From the NCBI RefSeq assembly GCF_947623445.1, contig NC_135241.1:1924501-1988500 (forward strand): DNA of 64,000 bases, given 5' to 3'. The notes beneath the pieces were generated by a model. It was given only the letters and a program-made list of their open reading frames with translations. It did not search any database and was not told where the DNA came from. Origin of the DNA: Clavelina lepadiformis. Lineage: Eukaryota > Chordata > Ascidiacea > Aplousobranchia > Clavelinidae. The position numbers and the translations under genes were made by a program. Below, in pieces: positions 35,001-48,799 of the stretch (the stretch's first letter is position 1; every line of letters begins with the position of its first letter).

Positions 35001-37103
35001 CCTGGCCGACCCCGGTGTGACAAGGGAACTTTTCCAAGGAAAAAACCGCCTATGACGTAATACACTCGAGATGTACCGCGACATCACGCGACTTGCCGGC
35101 TGCAGCGCATTCGAAAGTTGATTGGATAATGCAGACAGCGTGATGTTAAGGCAAGAGATAAAAGAGATGCATGAAGATGACCAGAGCGTCGGTTGCTTTG
35201 TAGATTGCACGGAAACCAAAGGCGTGCATCATCTCATTAACTGTCCGTCGCAATTTCGCAATATTTTCAACATTATGAAGATGACCAATTCCCCATCTAC
35301 CGTAATTCATAGAGATCGAACAGCTGGCAGGCATTAAGCGGGATGTAGGTTTGATAAACAAACCAAATCCCCGTGTATCACTTAACTCCTATACCCCTTT
35401 GCCTGAAGGCCGGATTTGAAACTTCGTCCCATCAACAAAAGTAGAGACAGCGGTTCAAAGTTATAACTTCGAGAAGATTCTAACAAGAAGACATTTATAA
35501 AATAAACACCGGGAAACGTTAAGTCCTGTAACCATGAATTGAATTTGGGAGTTTCTAGCTAATGATACAATCGCTGTATCGCCACAAAGTCGCCATAACA
35601 CCATCTCACAAGCGCATTATTCCAATCGATAATTAAGTGAACATGCGACTTGCAGTAGAGGCATTTGGCTACATCAGGCGCGGCGCGGTAAAAAGTACAA
35701 GACTTTAAATCCCAAGTTGCTTATCAAGAAGCTTTCTACCACATCGTGGAAAGAGAAGACCACTAATTGATTGCGCTTGACAGAAAGTCTTGTATGAGGT
35801 CTAGCTCGGCACATAACATCTACGTAATGAAATTTGCTTCTTTGGAAATTAATTTTGGAGTCTTTTTGTCTTCACAATCTTGAACGCGTAAGCTATGATC
35901 GAACTAAAAGCAAATTCCAGAAAAGGCGTGCTGGCGAAAGACTTCCCTTGTATACCCTGGGTCTAAATCCATGTTTATGATTTCCTTAGCTTCACCATTC
36001 TAATAAACTCAAAAATATGAGCGTTTTATTTAAACGTTTAAAAAAACAGTTACAGTTGATAAATAGACCCTAAAAATATGAAACTTTCTGGCGGAAAACG
36101 ATTGTGTGATATCTAATGATAATTTAATCACTTCGCCATTTTGTATCGTGTTCGTTAGTTTTCAATTTGTAAAACATGATTGGAATGAAATTGAAAAATG
36201 CCTTGTTTTAGTTAAGGAAGTCTTCGAAACAGAATTTGCAAATAAAAGCATTCCATAGTAGTTTAGATCGCAATTATCTTGACAAACCGTCTGCCTTTTG
36301 TCGTGGATAGACCACTTTAAAGTGATTTATTCACGTTCGTTCAAACGAGGAGGAATGGTTTCGGATCAAGTTACTTTCAACGCGGCTTTTTAGGAAGGCG
36401 GAGTTTTATCTGACGGTAAAATTGCAGGTCGTTTCGCGTACAGAGACTTGCCAGTACATTTCGGGGTGTGACAACAGTTTCCAAGCAGATATTTCCGTTG
36501 AAACCTGACACCGGTCGTGCCAATCTACACGCTTTTATAAACAAGTACGGCCACGTCGAGCTCGGGTGCTTGAAACACCGTCACTTCACAAATGACTATT
36601 TGTCGCTGAAATATGACGTCACAATGAAGTGGCGTCCGTCACAATTGTTAAACAAACAAAACCAGAAGTCAACTATGTACGCACTACGGCACTGTAACTA
36701 CACCACTCGAAGGGCGACTATATTTCGTGCTATGCATTGATAACATGGTTAGTGTAGATAATGACCAAGCCTTCAAAACAAAGCGTCATTTCTGTCATCT
36801 ACAGTAGTTTAAAAAACACTGGACGTGATTACAATGAAATCAGACTAAGCGGCGGCAAGCGACAAGATGTAAACCTAAAGTTACTTAGTTCTGATACCGT
36901 GGTCCTTGTTTATCTAAAAGCTTTAAAGATAATGGCGTCTATAACAAGTAAACTACGACTTGGGTCCAAGGTAGTCGTTCTACAATCCGCAAAACGAAAC
37001 CGAACGCTCTATCACTGTTAATAAATCTCCCGCACTAATGCACACGGTGTAAAATTGAAACAATTTTGTGCTTTCCAAGACCTTCATAGGGTGTGTAGAT
37101 ATT

Positions 37104-37504
37104 AGGGATGTGCCGCGAGGAAGATTATTCGGGTTCGTGCGAACCCGAATATCATGAAGGTCGACACGAACGAATCCAGAATCTATTCGTATTAGAACCA
37201 AACAATAAAATTTCATCCAAAAGCTGTCAAGTCTTGCTTCTAAAATGACGTAATCGATAAACAAATCGCTTTCTTTCGAAAAATAGTGTTTAAAAAACGA
37301 TCGAAAAAGCAAAATCGTTAGGAAAACGACCTTCATTGTAAGTACTGCTGACTCTAGTTTAGCATTGTTGGGAAACTAGATCATCATTTTTACGAAAGTC
37401 AGTAAATTTATAAGTAATATTGTATTCGTGTTCGCCCGAATATTCCATAAAGGCGATATTCGGCGAATCTATTCGGGTTTGGGTTCGTATCGGCCCATCC
37501 CAGG
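37104..37504. mobile_element. hAT-like MITE, ~401 bp
   Basis: The direct 8-bp duplications TAGATATT (37096-37103 and 37505-37512) are identical. The ends AGGGATGTGCCG and CGGCCCATCCCAGG are inverted. Inside each end, ATTCGGGTTCG-type words recur in both orientations, so the termini can fold. It has no coding capacity. Confidence 0.8.
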
Positions 37505-40500
37505 TAGATATTACATCAGGTCGTACCGAAAGAGTTAGATCAAAATGACCAAATGTAATGTTATTTTAATGGACCGCAGTGTTGCAGTGGTTCGCCGTAA
37601 CAAAGTATAAACGATTCACTTAAAAGAAATTTCTATCAGCTGTTGGGGTTTTCATTGTTTTGGCTGAGCTCAGTGAAGTGTGACTTCTGATGTTTTTCTA
37701 CAGAAAATAAAACCACTAAGTTATTTCCAATACGAACTTTAATCGTTACGTCGTCCATTAAATTTACCTGGTTATACAGAATGACCACAAATAAAATGCA
37801 CACTGCCGTACAATCGCCATGGCAAGGTGGCAGTGCCAGTTGCTATTGACATGCGATAAAGCACAGGAAATAGTTACTAAGCCAAAAGGGTTTACGTCGT
37901 GCATGAAAATTATGATGGTATTAAAATGCTGATGACAACTAGCACGGCCAATAAACCAAAAATTGGTTGGACATGGGAATGTGGAAACGACACCGAAAAG
38001 ATTTCGCGCGATTCATCCTCACAAATTTTTTTAAACTTCTTTATTAACTGTACTAGTCCAATTTTACTTATTGTTACCCATTTACGGTACTCAACTTACA
38101 ACAAGTAGCATCAACAGTGAGGTATCAAAACATTGTTAACAAACCATCATGACAACTCACAAAACTGCTAGGAAAATTCTGTAGCATTTTGCTAGTTTGG
38201 GCTGGTCTGATTTTCAAAGAAAAAGCGATGATAATAATATGGTGTTCCAACAACACGACAATCGTTTAACTTTAATTCTCCTTAAGCAGTTAAACCTTTC
38301 ACCATGCCTCGCTATATATATTTTGAAGATTGCCACTCACTGAGGTGTAATTTCATCCGCTCGTTGTGCTTCCTGCGTCATGACACAAAGTCGCCTAAAT
38401 TAGCTGAGGTCGCGGCGTATGCACCGATATGCAAATACGAGTTAAGGTCGCCAAGCACGTTTATCGCAGGCACATGCCAGTGCACTAATTTAAGTATACT
38501 TCGGGTTTAGCAGCCAAGCATTTTAATTAGCAAAAACAATTCTGCCATCTCAAGTTTGGCTTAGGATTTTCTTCTACTCAAACTTGCTTTATTCTAAATG
38601 CCTTTAAATGCCCACTGCTTATGTGCGGGGTACCAACCAAATGCTTTCTAAATTGACTTTTTTATGAATAAAGAAAACAGTGAGTCCGTTAATTAATAAT
38701 CAATATGATGACGTCAGAGTCATGCACAAATCGCATACGCATCATGCAATATATTTAGTTCAATTTAAGATGAGTCAGCCGGGTAATCGTAGGATGGCGG
38801 TGTTAATTTAAATTAGGGGCTGGCGTTTATTTTCTAGCAGACAGTATTTCAAGCATCGTAAATCAAGTTTAACCTTCAGCACACTGACTGCGCCGCATCA
38901 CCGCATGATCTCACATTGACCTCTCCAAGCAATCACTTAACACTCAGTGAACCACAGATTTTACAGCGTTATCTTGTTCATACAAATCCTTTTTACGTTA
39001 CTAGATGCTTGCGTCAATGCGGGAAAGAAATTTTTTGGTAACCCATCTGAAAAAATCGGGTTATCTTTAAAATACAAATAAAAACTGAAACAAAGACTCG
39101 ATTAGTTCACGTAAACCAATAAACTGATTGATTTTCAGAGCGATAATGTGTCGGTTTTGATGTTTATTGCGGCTTGTGTTTTCAAGTAATTTGTTTTAAC
39201 AGTATTAGAGAGCCCCAAAATTTATTTTACGACCTTCCTCAATTTGTCGCAGCGTTTATTATTTTATTGCAAATCTTTCGGCGACGATTCCCATCAATAA
39301 TGACGAAAGGCCACGTAACAACGAGGCCATTTACAAAATTAAATCATCGGTTCTTTACACGAACAAGCCACATTTTTGGTTTGAAATCAAAAATAACAAG
39401 TTTCGTAAAAATTCCGTTCAAACACGGTTGACACGGCAAGCACTTCGTACCTTACCAAAACCACACAAAATCTGGCCACGGCAGATTGCTGTGTTCTGGC
39501 ATTGCGACCAAGTATCTGACCTAAGTAAGTCTGATTCGAGTCAACGTGACGCTACCCAAGTGTCTTTGTTCTGCTCTGACCGTTATACCCTCAAACTATA
39601 CGTAACGTGTATGCCAATGCACTGAGGTGGAGTAAAAACGAATGTTTGCGCAGACCTCTGAAAAAACTTTCTGAATGGACTAAACGTTCTTTCTGCGCAA
39701 TCTATGATCACAAACTAGCACAAAGTTTTTAGCATCTTTTAATTATTACGTAAAATAATCAATTTCAAGAAATTTAAGCAATCGCATATGTGGGCAACTT
39801 CTTAGCGCTAGGATCGTTCATTAGTATCATGGCTTCGAATACAGCAGAAGCGTTTTAAAGTAAACTAAAGTATGCACTCTTCCAAGTATCATTATCGATC
39901 GACGAAGACGCAAAAATAGAATGTTATCGACATAAAAGCAGAAAAAATATAATTTACGTCAATGTCTTGTGCATGATACTCTCGAGTTATGATCAAAGTT
40001 TTTCAATATAATTCGCAAAAACTAAATTTAAGTCAATTGCAAAGTCCTACGCATGACTCGCTGGTTGTAAGCGGCCATGTTACCTATATACGGTATATAA
40101 TTTCGTATTTCCCAACACGTTTCCTGCTAATTGCGTCTCATGTTTCATTTTTCCACGAAATAAAATTTGGAAGTGTCGCGAATACGACAGCAGGAACGTG
40201 ACTGTTTTCGATATTGGACTTGAACGCTGCAAACGACGCCAGACGGTCAACTAAGCCGCTGACTAAGATCTTATGAAAACTAGACGAATATTCGGGCAAA
40301 GAAATAGTTGATACCAAAAAATAAACGAAGTCAATGCGCATTCTCAGACCGATATGTGCCTTTTGCGTCGGTCAAATTAGCGCTAGACCGTGTGAAAACG
40401 TTGATCGAATCGAATAATATCTTGTAGTACTCCCTCGTTTTGTTCCATTCCCACACTCCTGTATAACGGGAGTGAGCTCCTTCTATTCTATAGGATTGAT

Positions 40501-43500
40501 CGTTCCCAAATACACGACAATTCGTTGACAAGCTGCATAAATTTCCTATTCCGCAACACTGGCTTAAAACATATGGTACGATTGCACTATTACACGACAA
40601 ACACATTGAAGCGTTCTTGCTAACTATTCTGCACTAGTCTGAACACACCACTGATGACACTGATAACACACGCTCAAGCCCATAGTCATGTCGTCACCAA
40701 ACACATCTAACGCCAAATTCTAACTAGACAATATCACGCTGAAAAAGCCATATTTTACATAATACCATTTCCTACTCGGCCCAAATCTATTTTAATGATA
40801 AAATTAACCAAGAAACTGCTGGACATTTTTGTTTACTTACTATTGTTTTTAAAACAAATTCCGTCATGACACTTACACGTAAACACGAAGGTATCTATTA
40901 TCACAGCAAGTAAAGCAAAGTCACTGGTTGTAACATGTAACCATACAGATTTGAGTGGTGCTTGGTACATATTCCAAGCACTCTTCAGCCGACACCGACC
41001 TTACGTTAATATTTTGCAACTGACACTACAACGGTACAACCACAAGTTATGCTTCTCTCAATTAACCGGCGTTCGACTGTCAATAAGCATCATTTTATGC
41101 ACAGATCGCACCGAGGGCCTGCAGAACAATATTCTCTGTCAAATCAGCTTCAAATAAACTTCCAGACAAGACATCAGCAGCGTTCAAACCCAAAAGAGCG
41201 CCACCCGCGTTGTGTGCGGATGGAACGGATTCATTGTCGCTGATATTTAGAGCATGATGCTGTAATTGATTAAACTGGCACAACTCTTAATAAAAGGCAA
41301 TGATGCGCGTAATTCTTTACTATTTTGATTGTGTGTCACCAAGAACTGCAAAGCACACGGGTAATTAAACTCAAATTCGATTTAGTTTATGATCACCTTG
41401 TGACAGGATTTGGTATAACAAAATTCTCATTTGTACCAATTCACAGATCTCAGATCAAAAGCGAAATAGTTCGCAATACAAGACAAAATGTACAATACCC
41501 GCAACCTTAACGACGTGAATAGATTTATCGTTTTACAAGCTAGTAAATGACCCAAAAAACGCCAAATCCACGTCGCTAAGCAATTCTTGGCAAGAAATGT
41601 GCGTACTATTCGACCGACTTTGCCTAACCCGCAGATTTGAGAAACTAACTAAGCCGTCATGCCATTTCTGACAACATCTGCAAAATTAAAAGCCTAAAAC
41701 ATTTAAAATAACGAGTCAAGGCGGTTTTCCGCTGCATCCGTCACCAGTTTCTCATCGTGTATCGGAAGCTTTGAATTGAATGTCGTTAGAATTTGGGCGC
41801 GATTTTAGAAGAATTGAGACCAAGCCGAGATATGTTCTGCAGACCATCTGTGTTCCTGACATACGATTAAACACGTTAAATGTGGACAACAGACTCCAAT
41901 GCTGTCGATTTGGTTGATCTTAGCGAAGGTCATTGTTTTCACTAATTACGCTGTTGGATGTTGTGGTAAATGCTACTGGTAAAAGTAAGGCGATTAACCA
42001 GCGAAAATGCGACCCTAGACGTAGCGGTAAGTACAGCTTATGTGGTAATGAATAATGACACTTACTGCCTGTTTTCAAAATTGACTCTGGTAAACAGCAA
42101 ATATCACAGAAGCAGAGGATTATTATCTCAAGTTTAAAACACGTTAAATCACCTTTGATTCATCATGTCTTTTAAAAACAGCGGTTTTAGTGTCTTAGCT
42201 ATTGTCCATAAAATCACGAAGTTAACTGCACCCAAAAAGATCGAATTACTGCGCTTGCGTAATTAGAGGGAAATTTACATTTGCGTACAAGATATTCATG
42301 AAGCATATTACCTGTGAAACGTCACCCTTTGTGACGTAACAGGATGGTCACGCTAAATAGCAGAACTAATTACATATCATGTGCTTAGCGTACAAATGAC
42401 GACGGCGTAGACAGTCCAAGACTTCGTTTGCGAAATAGGCCGTAACCGTTTCGAAACATGATGCCATTCGTAACGAAATGAGTACGATGTCTGTATTTTT
42501 CCTTTTGCGTACATTTTTGCCCAAGTTAATATAAGTTTCATGTTTGACCAATTGTTTCACGGTTCGGTCTAAATTCATGTTGTCGTACTGGTATACTACC
42601 AGGCGAAGTTTCTATTTAAATCGAATAATCTTTCAGATTATGGTTAAAAAACAGGTCCAAACATCAGCAAACTTTCTGCCCAGTCACTTGTACCGAGCAA
42701 AACAGCTGCTCAAATGCATTCTTTAACAATGCCCAAAAACCCCGGGGGAATAATACTATTCGAATCTTATAACGACAGCAAGCGGGCAAAATTAATCGCA
42801 AACATGTTCGAGAACAATTACGTCGGCTCTCTAGGGCTCTAGAACAAAGATCGCAAAAAGCAATTAATCCATGCCACAAACAGAAACTGTCAATAATGAC
42901 TTTTAACACCACATGTTATAACAGGAATCCTTAAAGACAACGGTCTTTAATTATTATTATCAAACCATCAAAGCATTTCCATATCAGGACCAAGTATTGA
43001 GAAATTATTACGTCATCATTTCTATTCTATTACCTCATAACTCCTATTGTAATACCTCATGTTGAGCACTTGTATACTAGACCTGAATATTATTACAGAT
43101 AAAAGCTTATGCAATGTGACATGCACACACCAATCATACTAGCGTGTCAATATCATAATGTTATAGTCCAAGCTAGCCAGATTACCGCTGCGGTACAATA
43201 GGCTTGATATTTAGACACTCAAATGTGTTATTGGAAAATTTCTAGAATTATGTTTGCCTACCTAGGCCTATACCTGTACTTAGCTAAAATTTACAAGTGA
43301 AATAGCCCTTACAGTAACCATGTTAATAGCCGCTAAAACATTTCCCTATTATCCGCTTCGTAATCTCACAACTTGCTACTTGTCGTATGTTGCATAAGCA
43401 TTGATGTTCATAGTCATGGGCCACCTGGCGTAAACCACCGCCATCCAACACTGGTGGACCAACAGTAGGCTACAATGGCCTAGCACTTGAAATGTTTGAA

Positions 43501-45377
43501 AGTTTATGAGCCCATCATACTTAGGCCTATCAGTACGTCATTATTAAAGCTGATCACTAACTTTCTATACTAATCACTGCTCATTTAATATTAACCGAGT
43601 TATTGATAACTACGTAAGTTTTACGTTCATCACACCACTGGCCAATCTACATCCTAGACCACTTGCAGAATGGAGAATAGACAAGAACCTCGCCACCGCC
43701 ATATTAGATATTTATGACGTAATTATCAAGTCAAGGTTATTGACCTGGTGGTGTGTTTGTGGTTTGGATTAACTTTTGGTGTATTGCGGGATACCTTTTC
43801 ATAATCAGACTGCTTACAAAAATAAATGCCCCTATTTTTGAAAATTCTACCTGTCAATTAAAGTGTGATGATAAGTAGATATTAAGTTATACTGTGTTGT
43901 TTACGGAAACCGCTTTCATGAAACGAGACATAACAATTGTGCATGCCTATATTGCGTGTATTATTATTCATAGCTATTCAATGCGTTACAGTCTACTAAG
44001 TTAACCCTAGAAAGTGGTCGACTTTATTATGTAGCTGTCCCAATGTTTTATTTAAATGTAATCGTTCAAAGAAGCTTCAATATAATCAGAATATAAAGTT
44101 GTCGAGGTGTACAATTAATTCCAAGATTAAGAAAAGCGAAACAACGACCTTGAGGCTCATTTACTTCGAGGACAATAAACTAATCAACAGACAAACGTTG
44201 TATTGAAGTGGTCGCCCTTACAGGTTAAGGTACGACATACAACCATTTCATTACAAAAGCATTATTACAAAAAAATCTGGTCTAAATTTCTAGTCAATTT
44301 TTTATTGTGATAGAGATAATATTATTAGTATATGTACCTTTTTCTCCAAAAGTTTTCTTAGGTCATGTAAAGGTTTTGACATACTGTATAATCCCATCAA
44401 AGACAGGAAAAACAAAAGGCTTTTGAGTGTCAGTGGACAAAGGAGTGTTCCACAAGGAGCAATAACAATAAACATTGGTTGGAGCAGATGAATTAAAGGC
44501 GGAAGTTCTAAGTTACTTACTACTGCGGTCTGTTTTATACCAATGTAAAATATTTCATGTTGCTAATGTGCTTTGCAGGTCAGTGAAACATCAGTGAGAA
44601 AGCTAATGTGGGTCAAGTTCGGAAAACAGTCGAATTCAGTAACTGACCAAGTTTGTAATACCGTCACAGTTAAACGACGATTTATGACAAAGCACTTTTT
44701 ATCGGGTAAGCCATTCCCTATGTTTTGGTACAGTGTTTGTTTGTTGTTGTAATATCGCTGCAAACTATCTATACCATACATTTATCCCTTAACACTCTAA
44801 TGATTAACTACTGTGAGTCTAATCTAACTTATATTTTACTTTGTGCAAATTGGTACAGTATCGTTTTGGCTACAAGTCACCCTTAATTATTAGACTCCTT
44901 CATGGCCAAAATTGCACATGATAATCCGTGGTTTATATAACAGAGGAAATGCATTAGTCGATTTTATTCTTTGTAATAAGCTTAGAATACTGTCCACAAC
45001 TTATGTTACTTGTGGTGAGTGTTTAAAATGGGCAAACGTACCAACTAGACCAATCAGCCTATCACGTGTAAAACATAGAGGCTAATATCTTCGGCGCTGT
45101 AACAAACTTTATATCTTTGTTGTTTTTCGTCTTCTACATTGATCGTTATATACGCCATTGATCAAACTGGAATTTCATAACATTTTCAGGCAAAAAGCAA
45201 GCTAAAGGTAGAAATATAGCAGACCTTTTCGCCTTGAATTCGGATTTGTAAATATTTCCAGGCCGATTTCGGGGCTGAATGTGTGACGTTAAGTTTTCGT
45301 CATCCTGGAACCGTCAGGTTCGTTCTTGAATTAACGGCCCGACCGCTAGACCTATTCTGCTTTTTCATAGATCGTAC

Positions 45378-45450
45378 ACTCAGCCGTTATAAAAAGCAGG
45401 AACAATATTAAAAGCCGCAAGAAAAGATCACTACTCAGCACAGTAGGCAT
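45378..45450 (-). CDS. Candidate signal-peptide exon (possibly KIRREL exon 1)
   Basis: From ATG 45450 the frame reads MPTVLSSDLFLRLLILFLLF followed by ITAE, a textbook signal peptide with a strongly hydrophobic core. A GT (GTACGA) directly after 45378 would end the exon in phase 1, which the first KIRREL exon at 24888 needs; the junction codon would be Leu. The frame is open for 28 codons further 5' (to 45534), so a longer start is possible. GTACGA is a weak donor, but two GPCR genes in this window use the same hexamer. The intron would be ~20.5 kb, much longer than others here. It could equally belong to an unrelated gene or be chance. Confidence 0.33.
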
Positions 45451-48016
45451 ATCTCCACTAAAAAAAACTTGAACCACGAGCATAGAGGACGTCTGTCCTC
45501 TTCTTCCGCCCAAAGTCGTACTAGCTTTACGCACAATTCCTATAGCTTGACGAAAACCGCATCATCAGCTCGTAACTGAACCAAGCGCACACAAAAACGC
45601 TGCAGCCTGAGGGAAAGGTAGCGTGATTACTAACAACATGATAACACTAAACAAGAAAGTAAAGATAAATCAGTGAATACATGGCGCTACTATATTACAA
45701 CCGTTAAGTATACTAAGTATAAAAAGTTATTGTGATAGACAAATGTCTTGCCACACATGCAAAATTTTTTAAAAATACCAAGTTACACTTTACCTGGTCT
45801 TACCATACGTCCCGTTTTAGCCGGGACAGTCCCCCTTTTTAACGTCTTGTCCCGGCGTCCCGATCGGTCTGCCAAACGTCCCGGTTTGGCATTCAGTCAG
45901 CCAGCATAGGCAATTAGGCATACCGCATAGAAGCCATACACGAACATTAGCATGTTCTTATTATTGTTTTTGCTGTGTAGCGTACCGGTACTTCTTGAAG
46001 AAGAATTCGTGATCTTGTTTGTTATTTATTTCATTGTATTCGATAAAAATGTTATTGTGACGTCATTGTTAGCGGATAATTGGTACGGTAATTTTCCGGT
46101 GAAATAGAAGCAGCCATGTTTGTATCGTTAACTTCAATTCCTTCCTATTTTTCGAATTGAAACCGATATTTAAAGAACAAGCACTTGGAACTTTCGATGA
46201 CAATATGGTCAATGAAGACAGCTAGGGTGGGTTTAAATGTAGGCCTACGTAATAATTCCGAAAAATGTCAAGTTAAAAATCACAGCTAAGGAGTTTGGGT
46301 TGTTTGAAAGCGTCCCGCTTTGAAACCACAAAATTATAGTAAGCCTAACTTTACCACTGATTGTCCTTTATTGCATCACACCGCGTACTTTGTCATTTCT
46401 ATCGCGGTTTGTAGAGTTAAGTGAATTATATTTTGGCCTACAGCCTGTTCCACATCTTTAACTTACTCAATAAACTTAACTTGGAGCTTTTGGGGTCTAT
46501 AGCCTAAATCAGGCTGCGGAATCATACCCTGTGGCTGGGCATTGTATATATTTAAACTTTGGGCCTGTTTCTGTCAGTAGCCTCAGGAGTACCGGGAAAG
46601 TAAAGTGTTCAAACCTTAGTACTGTGGTATCTTTATTAAAGTCCAAGTAAATACCGTTATTACTTTGAACATGCCGTCGGAAGGCAGATGTCACATGGCT
46701 GCCAGAAAACATTGTGCCACCTTTTGTCCGACGTCAATACAGTGTCCTGTCTGAGATAGTGCAAACATAGTTTTTCCGCTGCGTGTTTGCGAAACGTTTT
46801 GCATGCGCAGGAGACCAGACCTTAACACTCTATTCGACTTGTTTTACGTATAAGCGACTGTAAATAATGACTAAAGATTGTCTTCATTTTTAACTGTTTT
46901 TACGCAAAGGCAACCCATCGTTATTGTAATAACCCTCAGAAATTCGATATCTTCCTACAGTAGCTGTACATTTATAAAAAGGATCTTCTGTTGATTGAGT
47001 AAAAAGATGAATAACCTTACCTCTATTCATGCTGCGCACAAGAGCTGCCCTGTGTAAATTAAACCACTTACAAGTGCTTCACTCATTATACAAAGGTCAG
47101 TTAATTCGAAGGCAAACGAGTTATAGAGTCTTGGCATGTATCGTGGAAAGACAAGTTTCCGTTTGTCGGAAATGTTTCCATAAAAGCAACAACACAGAAT
47201 AAAAAGGAAATTGGTTCAGATCATTTACGAGCGTATATGCTTTTGTCAGTATATCTTGGTTCTTAGTCTGTAAAATCGTATGAATGGCGGTGTTGGCGGA
47301 AGATTTTTACATGGGGGCGCCCAGCAGGTTACGGTACGTTACTGTACAATGCCAGATACCTTTATGGAAGTTGGTTCAATTCAAATAGCTTATCTGTATC
47401 GGTTCTTGTCCTGCAATATCAATTAGAGGATTGGCAATAACAGTACCAAGTCAGGGGTACAAACTGTTTAAATTTTGTCAGCAAGCAGCAGTTGCGTATG
47501 TTGTTGAGTTAATTGGCAAGTTTTGCTTTGATAGTTCACTGCATTCCTATTGTTTTAACGATGACTAATAATTGTCTGCGTAGTAGGCTATAAGTATGAA
47601 GCATAATATTCTTTTCTTAACTTCTAAATTCATTTCTTGAATCGCGTACACCATTGCCCATGTCGTCACTTCAACTACCAAGCAGCTGAAAGAATATAAG
47701 TGCTTTAAAAAGAAACTTCTAAGTTTGAAAACAGAAAGGCCGTTGCTACACACGTGCTGTATTTACTACAGTAAACATTTGTCGGTTTGAAGCATCAAAT
47801 TAGAAATACAAAATTATAATACACAGTGCATTGTCTTCATTCACAGTGATACTGTATATTGCGTATACCACACATGGATTTATTATACTGTGTATACTTA
47901 AAATTTTAGTGATATGGTCAAACGCTAATAACGGTGGGATATTTAGCTTCTCTGTTCTCTTTAGTTAGGTTAGGTCTTCGATCGCCTTTTCAGTTCAGGG
48001 TTTCTAAACACGAAAT
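45451..48016. other. Spacer upstream of GLTP
   Basis: No gene recognised. It contains a weak transposon candidate at 45801-46343 and small open frames without motifs. Confidence 0.4.
45801..46343. repeat. Possible decayed DNA transposon
   Basis: The left side has CTTACCATACGTCCCG and repeated CCGGGACAGTCCC/TCCCGG words. The right side ends GCGTCCCGCTTTGAAACC...TATAGTAAG, whose last nine bases invert to CTTACTATA, close to the left CTTACCATA. No target duplication is visible. Confidence 0.3.
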
Positions 48017-48658
48017 ATGGCATCTGTCTTCTTGCCCCCCTTTGACATCGTTCCGGAAAGCAAACAGCTTGAAACAATGTCGTTCCTCGAATCTTGTTCA
48101 CGGATCGCTGGTATCATGGACATCTTAGGCGGTAAGCTCTTTTCACCTATGAAGACTGACGTGACTGGTAATGTGGAAAAGATTAAAAAGAGGTTCTTGG
48201 AAAACCCAATCGATGTTGCCACGTTGGATGGTTTGATCGAATTTGAGAAAACGGAGACTGATCTAAAGCTGAAAGAGAAAAATGGGCTCGGTGTTGCCAG
48301 TAGCGCCATCGTTTGGCTAAAAAGATCCTTAAAATTGATTTTGATTTTCCTTGAGCGTTTTCTTGCAAAGGATTATGACAAAAATCTTGAAAACCTCAAA
48401 TCAGCGTTGAAAATAGCATACAAGGAATCGCTGCAAGATTTTCACGGGTGGGTCGTAGGAAAACTGGTGACGGTCATGCTGAACGCGGCTCCAAACCGGA
48501 CTACTTTTGCCCAAGATCTCATGAAGCGAGAAGAAGTGGAAAGCGAAGAGGAATTGCTTCGAATTATTGAAGGTTATATTGTCAACTTCAAAGCAACCGT
48601 TAACACCCTTTACGAATTAGGTGAAAAAACGGGAATTGAAGTCAAAGATAAGATATAA
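48017..48658 (+). CDS. GLTP: Glycolipid transfer protein (GLTP), single exon
   Basis: A 213-residue uninterrupted frame covers the whole GLTP fold (human GLTP is 209 residues). These cytosolic proteins move glycosphingolipids between membranes. The sugar-binding residues are all present: D48, N52 and K55 in the segment FSPMKTDVTGNVEKIKKRF, W100 in VWLKRSL and H143 in FHGWVVGKL (human D48, N52, K55, W96, H140). The C-terminus GIEVKDKI corresponds to the family's short tail. Vertebrate GLTP has several introns; this copy has none, although its neighbours are intron-rich, so a retrocopy that kept function is possible. The ATG chosen is the first in frame. A poly(A) signal follows within 140 bp. 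The longest antisense frames here are shadows. Confidence 0.95.
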   Translation: MASVFLPPFDIVPESKQLETMSFLESCSRIAGIMDILGGKLFSPMKTDVTGNVEKIKKRFLENPIDVATLDGLIEFEKTETDLKLKEKNGLGVASSAIVWLKRSLKLILIFLERFLAKDYDKNLENLKSALKIAYKESLQDFHGWVVGKLVTVMLNAAPNRTTFAQDLMKREEVESEEELLRIIEGYIVNFKATVNTLYELGEKTGIEVKDKI

Positions 48659-48793
48659 ACTCCACACCTGCACCATCATCTTATTTTTGCTTGTGGTAGT
48701 TCTTAGAGTAGGTCATCAACATTCTTATTACGTCACTATAGTTGTTATAAACTAACTGAAAAGGTATGTTTCAAATGACGTGCAAGAAACGGC

Positions 48794-48799
48794 AATAAA
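48794..48799 (+). terminator. Poly(A) signal, GLTP
   Basis: AATAAA 136 bp after the stop codon. Confidence 0.7.

Larger units (their letters stand above)
24889..45377. other. 20-kb gene-poor region, candidate KIRREL first intron or upstream DNA
   Basis: I found no convincing exon, RNA gene or known protein on either strand; open frames are short and unstructured. If the signal-peptide exon proposed at 45378 is right, this is KIRREL intron 1; otherwise it is intergenic. It contains one clear small transposon (37104-37504) and one weak candidate (31761-32050). GACGTCA words, which match the CRE/ATF core, recur here as in the rest of the window. Confidence 0.45.

Noticed and set aside
48004..48368. 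Two antisense frames over GLTP
   Set aside because: Shadows of a clear GLTP coding frame.
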